From the NCBI GenBank assembly GCA_003611875.1, contig RAYY01000005.1:124001-188000 (forward strand): DNA of 64,000 bases, read 5' to 3'. A program made the position numbers and the translations under genes. The notes under the pieces are model-generated. The model saw only the letters and a list, made by a program, of their open reading frames with translations, made no database searches and was not told where the DNA came from. This document shows, piece after piece, positions 62,901 through 64,000 of this stretch (position 1 is the stretch's first letter; each line of letters begins with the position of its first letter). This stretch comes from a bacterium D16-56. Its GTDB lineage: Bacteria > Bacillota > Clostridia > Lachnospirales > Lachnospiraceae.

Positions 62901-63553
62901 ATGGGCAGCACATTTAAGTACACCTCCCGCTCCGGGTGATCCGTATCCGTGGTACAGAACGTATTGTCAATCAGGTTCCTGTTGGAAAGCATCACACCCT
63001 TTCCCCTCCCGGTTGTGCCCGAGGTAAAAAGAATCATCGCCAGATCCTCAGGAGATACCTGCGGCGTCACAGCCTGCCCTGCATATTCCTTTAAAAGATT
63101 ATCCGAGCAGGGAACATGCCTTCCATGCTGCAAAGAGATATATTCCTTTACATTGGGACATTTCTCCTTCACTCCCTCCACCAAGAGATGGTGATCCCAG
63201 TCATAAAACAAAATATCCACATCAGACCGGTTTAGGCAATCGGCAAAGGTCTCCACATTCATCTGAATGTCCAGGGGAATGCCGGTGCTGCCGTTTCCCA
63301 TTACCCCCAAAAGCACTGCCAGATAGTGGTGGCTGCTGCTTCCCAAAAGCCCTACCTTCACCTTATGTCCGTACCTTTCATCCCGGCCTGCCGCCCATGC
63401 GCCCACTGCACTGCACTGCGCCGCAAATTCCTCATACGTAACGTCAAAAATCACGTCATTCTCCTCATAACGAAGAAAAACGTGATTTCCATGATTCCTT
63501 CCTGCATTTTGTACCAGATCGTAAATCGTCTTTGTATTCTGTGCCGTAATCAT
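59954..63553 (-). CDS. NRPS-like protein: adenylation - carrier - condensation - partial adenylation
   Basis: Protein of 1199 residues. The adenylation domain (about 5-515) has LFTSGTTGRGKGVMLSNRNL, QGYGMSECSPKISS and LYLTGRKKNLIILSNGENVA; invariant Lys in KTSSKKIIRS. The carrier domain (about 525-605) has YTVGLDSLGS with the phosphopantetheine Ser near 563. The condensation-type domain (about 620-1010) has HIMGDG (HxxxDG) near 737. The last about 180 residues match only the C-terminal half of a second adenylation domain (GELYQTGRIARILPDGGIDF). No thioesterase, reductase or PPTase gene is adjacent. ATG 63553 follows AGAGGTG. It may make an acyl- or aminoacyl-amide; product unknown. Confidence 0.85.
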   Translation of the reverse strand: MITAQNTKTIYDLVQNAGRNHGNHVFLRYEENDVIFDVTYEEFAAQCSAVGAWAAGRDERYGHKVKVGLLGSSSHHYLAVLLGVMGNGSTGIPLDIQMNVETFADCLNRSDVDILFYDWDHHLLVEGVKEKCPNVKEYISLQHGRHVPCSDNLLKEYAGQAVTPQVSPEDLAMILFTSGTTGRGKGVMLSNRNLIDNTFCTTDTDHPEREVYLNVLPIHHVFCINGDVLIVIRYGGTLCLNRDMAKLAAHIQLFQPSAIRMVPMIAKTLYNRIAIMSRQTGQPVGKVRSQVLGKQLHKIISGGGYLAPDLAENYRSLGISIAQGYGMSECSPKISSPDWNRPDKVASVGRIVDGCQVRIVEGEIQVKSPSVMMGYYKEPDKTAEVMTADGWLCTGDLGYVDEEGFLYLTGRKKNLIILSNGENVAPEQIENLFEDDRVIEDILVFGEDDRVTAEVYPNFKYIEVAGITDIHSVVSEIIKMHNETLPTYKRIMNFRIREVPFAKTSSKKIIRSQYFTQKKKEQEELKNVRQPENELQAQIYDCISAVLGHRRFGIDTDLYTVGLDSLGSVMLLSDLYELAGVSMTLRDLTDHGTVLELEAFIKEERNREPVDFTVRDVYPLTNLQLYFAYVMRGNTTANLPFLFKLDESVDLERLKKAAEDVFDIHPGLKAVVQLYEGAFHNLRHDERRVEIPIVDLSEEQWEEHKKGLLKPYLYTENEPLYHVGIYRTEASRYLYFDIAHIMGDGITMNVLLEDINALYAGEPVEKEKYTFFEYILDEKDRDARGLRTENEAYFRKLMEGFRIRKSILNRKDSYDLASGENAVLKGRFESLNRKKLTGFGRRFSVSENVIFLTAYNYCISIFSNEKDTVSTSIHSGRTDSRWARLAGPLFLTYYFRYTNVAHETVPQLLQRSGQQIMDTMRCYISNLHADEMFFQYQGDILNISQVGNAPAERLRLQLDSLPFHLQVMSDDNGYFYELRYWTNRFDRMQLKIFLVCLETIVEAMQEEPSVRRLRKHLPETVFPKHYRITAGALNREAGCELIDCVSRDTRVKAYVFHDECRKQPFGAWGNLYIMDHPTVGWVDKITNPYGPGELYQTGRIARILPDGGIDFLENGGRTIMQEGIMGRNFLDLERLERILREYHGVKDAQAYVRYGEGNKLILRADVVWEGKETDKEEMMAYLKERCEKALVPGEIRIRI

Positions 63554-63634
63554 CCTAACACCTCTGTTCTTCACATATTCCATAGCCGCCAAAGCCAGCC
63601 TGTCCTGCCGGCTTCCATGACTGTGTTTATCCTA

Positions 63635-63663
63635 ACTATAGCACAGAATCCAGGCAGAATCAA
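63635..63663 (-). promoter_or_regulatory. Promoter of the NRPS-like gene
   Basis: Minus strand -35 TTGATT (63663-63658), 17-base spacer, -10 TATAGT (63640-63635). The -35 overlaps the left edge of the inverted repeat 63662-63690. Confidence 0.7.
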
Positions 63664-63690
63664 TAATACTTTGAAAACCAAAGTATTATT
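63662..63690. promoter_or_regulatory. Perfect 12-bp inverted repeat, probable operator
   Basis: AATAATACTTTG (63662-63673), spacer AAAAC, CAAAGTATTATT (63679-63690). It lies between two divergent promoters and touches the -35 of the NRPS-like gene, so it is likely a repressor or activator site. No T-tract or terminator role. Confidence 0.7.
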
Positions 63691-63714
63691 CTCCTCTTTT
63701 TATAAAAAATTCTA

Positions 63715-63743
63715 TAGACTTTCCATAACACCTGTGCTATACT
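63715..63743 (+). promoter_or_regulatory. Promoter of the TPP-riboswitch transcript
   Basis: Plus strand -35 TAGACT (63715-63720), 17-base spacer, -10 TATACT (63738-63743). Confidence 0.65.
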
Positions 63744-63785
63744 TAGGAAAACACCCTGACGGGTGATAACAAAATCAAACTAAAC

Positions 63786-63870
63786 AATAGGGGAGCTTGT
63801 AGGACAGGCTGAGAGGAAATTAAGAATTTCGACCCACAACCTGATTTGGATAATGCCAACGTAGGGAATC
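63786..63870 (+). promoter_or_regulatory. TPP riboswitch (THI element)
   Basis: All conserved blocks are in order: GGGGAGC, ACAGGCTGAGAGGAAA, GACCCACAACCTGATTTGGA, then TAATGCCAACGTAGGGAA. It senses thiamine pyrophosphate and represses thiamine synthesis or transport genes. The controlled gene starts beyond base 64000. Confidence 0.95.
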
Positions 63871-63884
63871 ATAAGGAATTATTT

Positions 63885-63916
63885 ATGACTGCTGTTATCC
63901 GTGCAGTCATTTTTTA
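63885..63916 (+). terminator. TPP riboswitch expression-platform terminator
   Basis: ATGACTGC (63885-63892) pairs with GCAGTCAT (63903-63910), followed by TTTTTTATTT. Confidence 0.85.
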
Positions 63917-63923
63917 TTTATCC

Positions 63924-63956
63924 GGGCCCAAATCATGCAAGACAGGGCCCTTTTTT
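63924..63956 (+). terminator. Second hairpin with T-tract after the riboswitch
   Basis: GGGCCC (63924-63929) and GGGCCC (63945-63950) pair with a 15-base loop and are followed by TTTTTT. It may be a second terminator. No gene starts before the window end. Confidence 0.65.
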
Positions 63957-64000
63957 ATTCTGTTATTTATACTCATGATCATACTATTTGCCAAATGATT

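Overview
The window looks like chromosomal DNA of a gut-type anaerobic Firmicute, most probably family Lachnospiraceae. The evidence is the Firmicutes-type FakA/YloU/RecG neighbourhood, GerMN lipoprotein and DegV genes, AGGAGG-type ribosome sites, preQ1-I and TPP riboswitches, a queuosine-salvage operon of the Clostridioides type, a GGGtGRT/NifU-like pair, and a very large Cna-B/SpaA-repeat surface protein. No rRNA, tRNA or CRISPR array was recognised.

Layout. 1-6400: housekeeping genes on the minus strand (recG start, fakA, yloU, holA, a Bax-inhibitor-1 protein), with a small XRE regulator and a tandem repeat between yloU and holA. 6400-14000: a tight minus-strand operon degV - sensor kinase - GerMN lipoprotein - comEC, preceded by an ABC exporter. 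14100-15900: a plus-strand pair of membrane proteins, one with a zinc ribbon and one with a degenerate NERD-like domain. 16000-20400: gpmI and a fusion of a TetM/EF-G-like GTPase to a YacP/Rae1-type NYN nuclease domain. 20400-40800: three consecutive genes for secreted or surface proteins of 4532, 1463 and 756 residues. The largest overlaps the GTPase-nuclease gene by four bases.

41000-45600 is AT-rich accessory DNA. It holds a P-loop kinase, a broken HxlR gene, a RelA/SpoT-like gene interrupted at an A7 tract, a small companion gene and a tyrosine recombinase. 45600-48600: GGGtGRT and NifU-like genes divergent from a LysR regulator. 48700-50550: an IS630-family element and two 166-bp hairpin elements lie side by side at shared CTAG sites, all inside what appears to have been the terminator hairpin of the tctCBA transporter operon (50574-53615). 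54000-55100: a two-gene chromate transporter.

55290-57930: a preQ1-I riboswitch followed by queK, qrtT and queL, which would import queuosine or a precursor, hydrolyse queuosine and release queuine for salvage. 57984-59950: a chemotaxis receptor with an unclassified, probably attenuated leader. 59954-63553: an NRPS-like protein with the order adenylation - carrier - condensation - half adenylation domain. It is divergent from a TPP riboswitch whose target gene lies beyond the window.

The less ordinary items are the GTPase-Rae1 fusion coupled to the giant surface-protein gene, a hexapeptide motif (A-[TS]-x-S-[ND]-A) shared by the three surface proteins, the stacked TA/CTAG insertions inside a terminator, and the truncated second adenylation domain.
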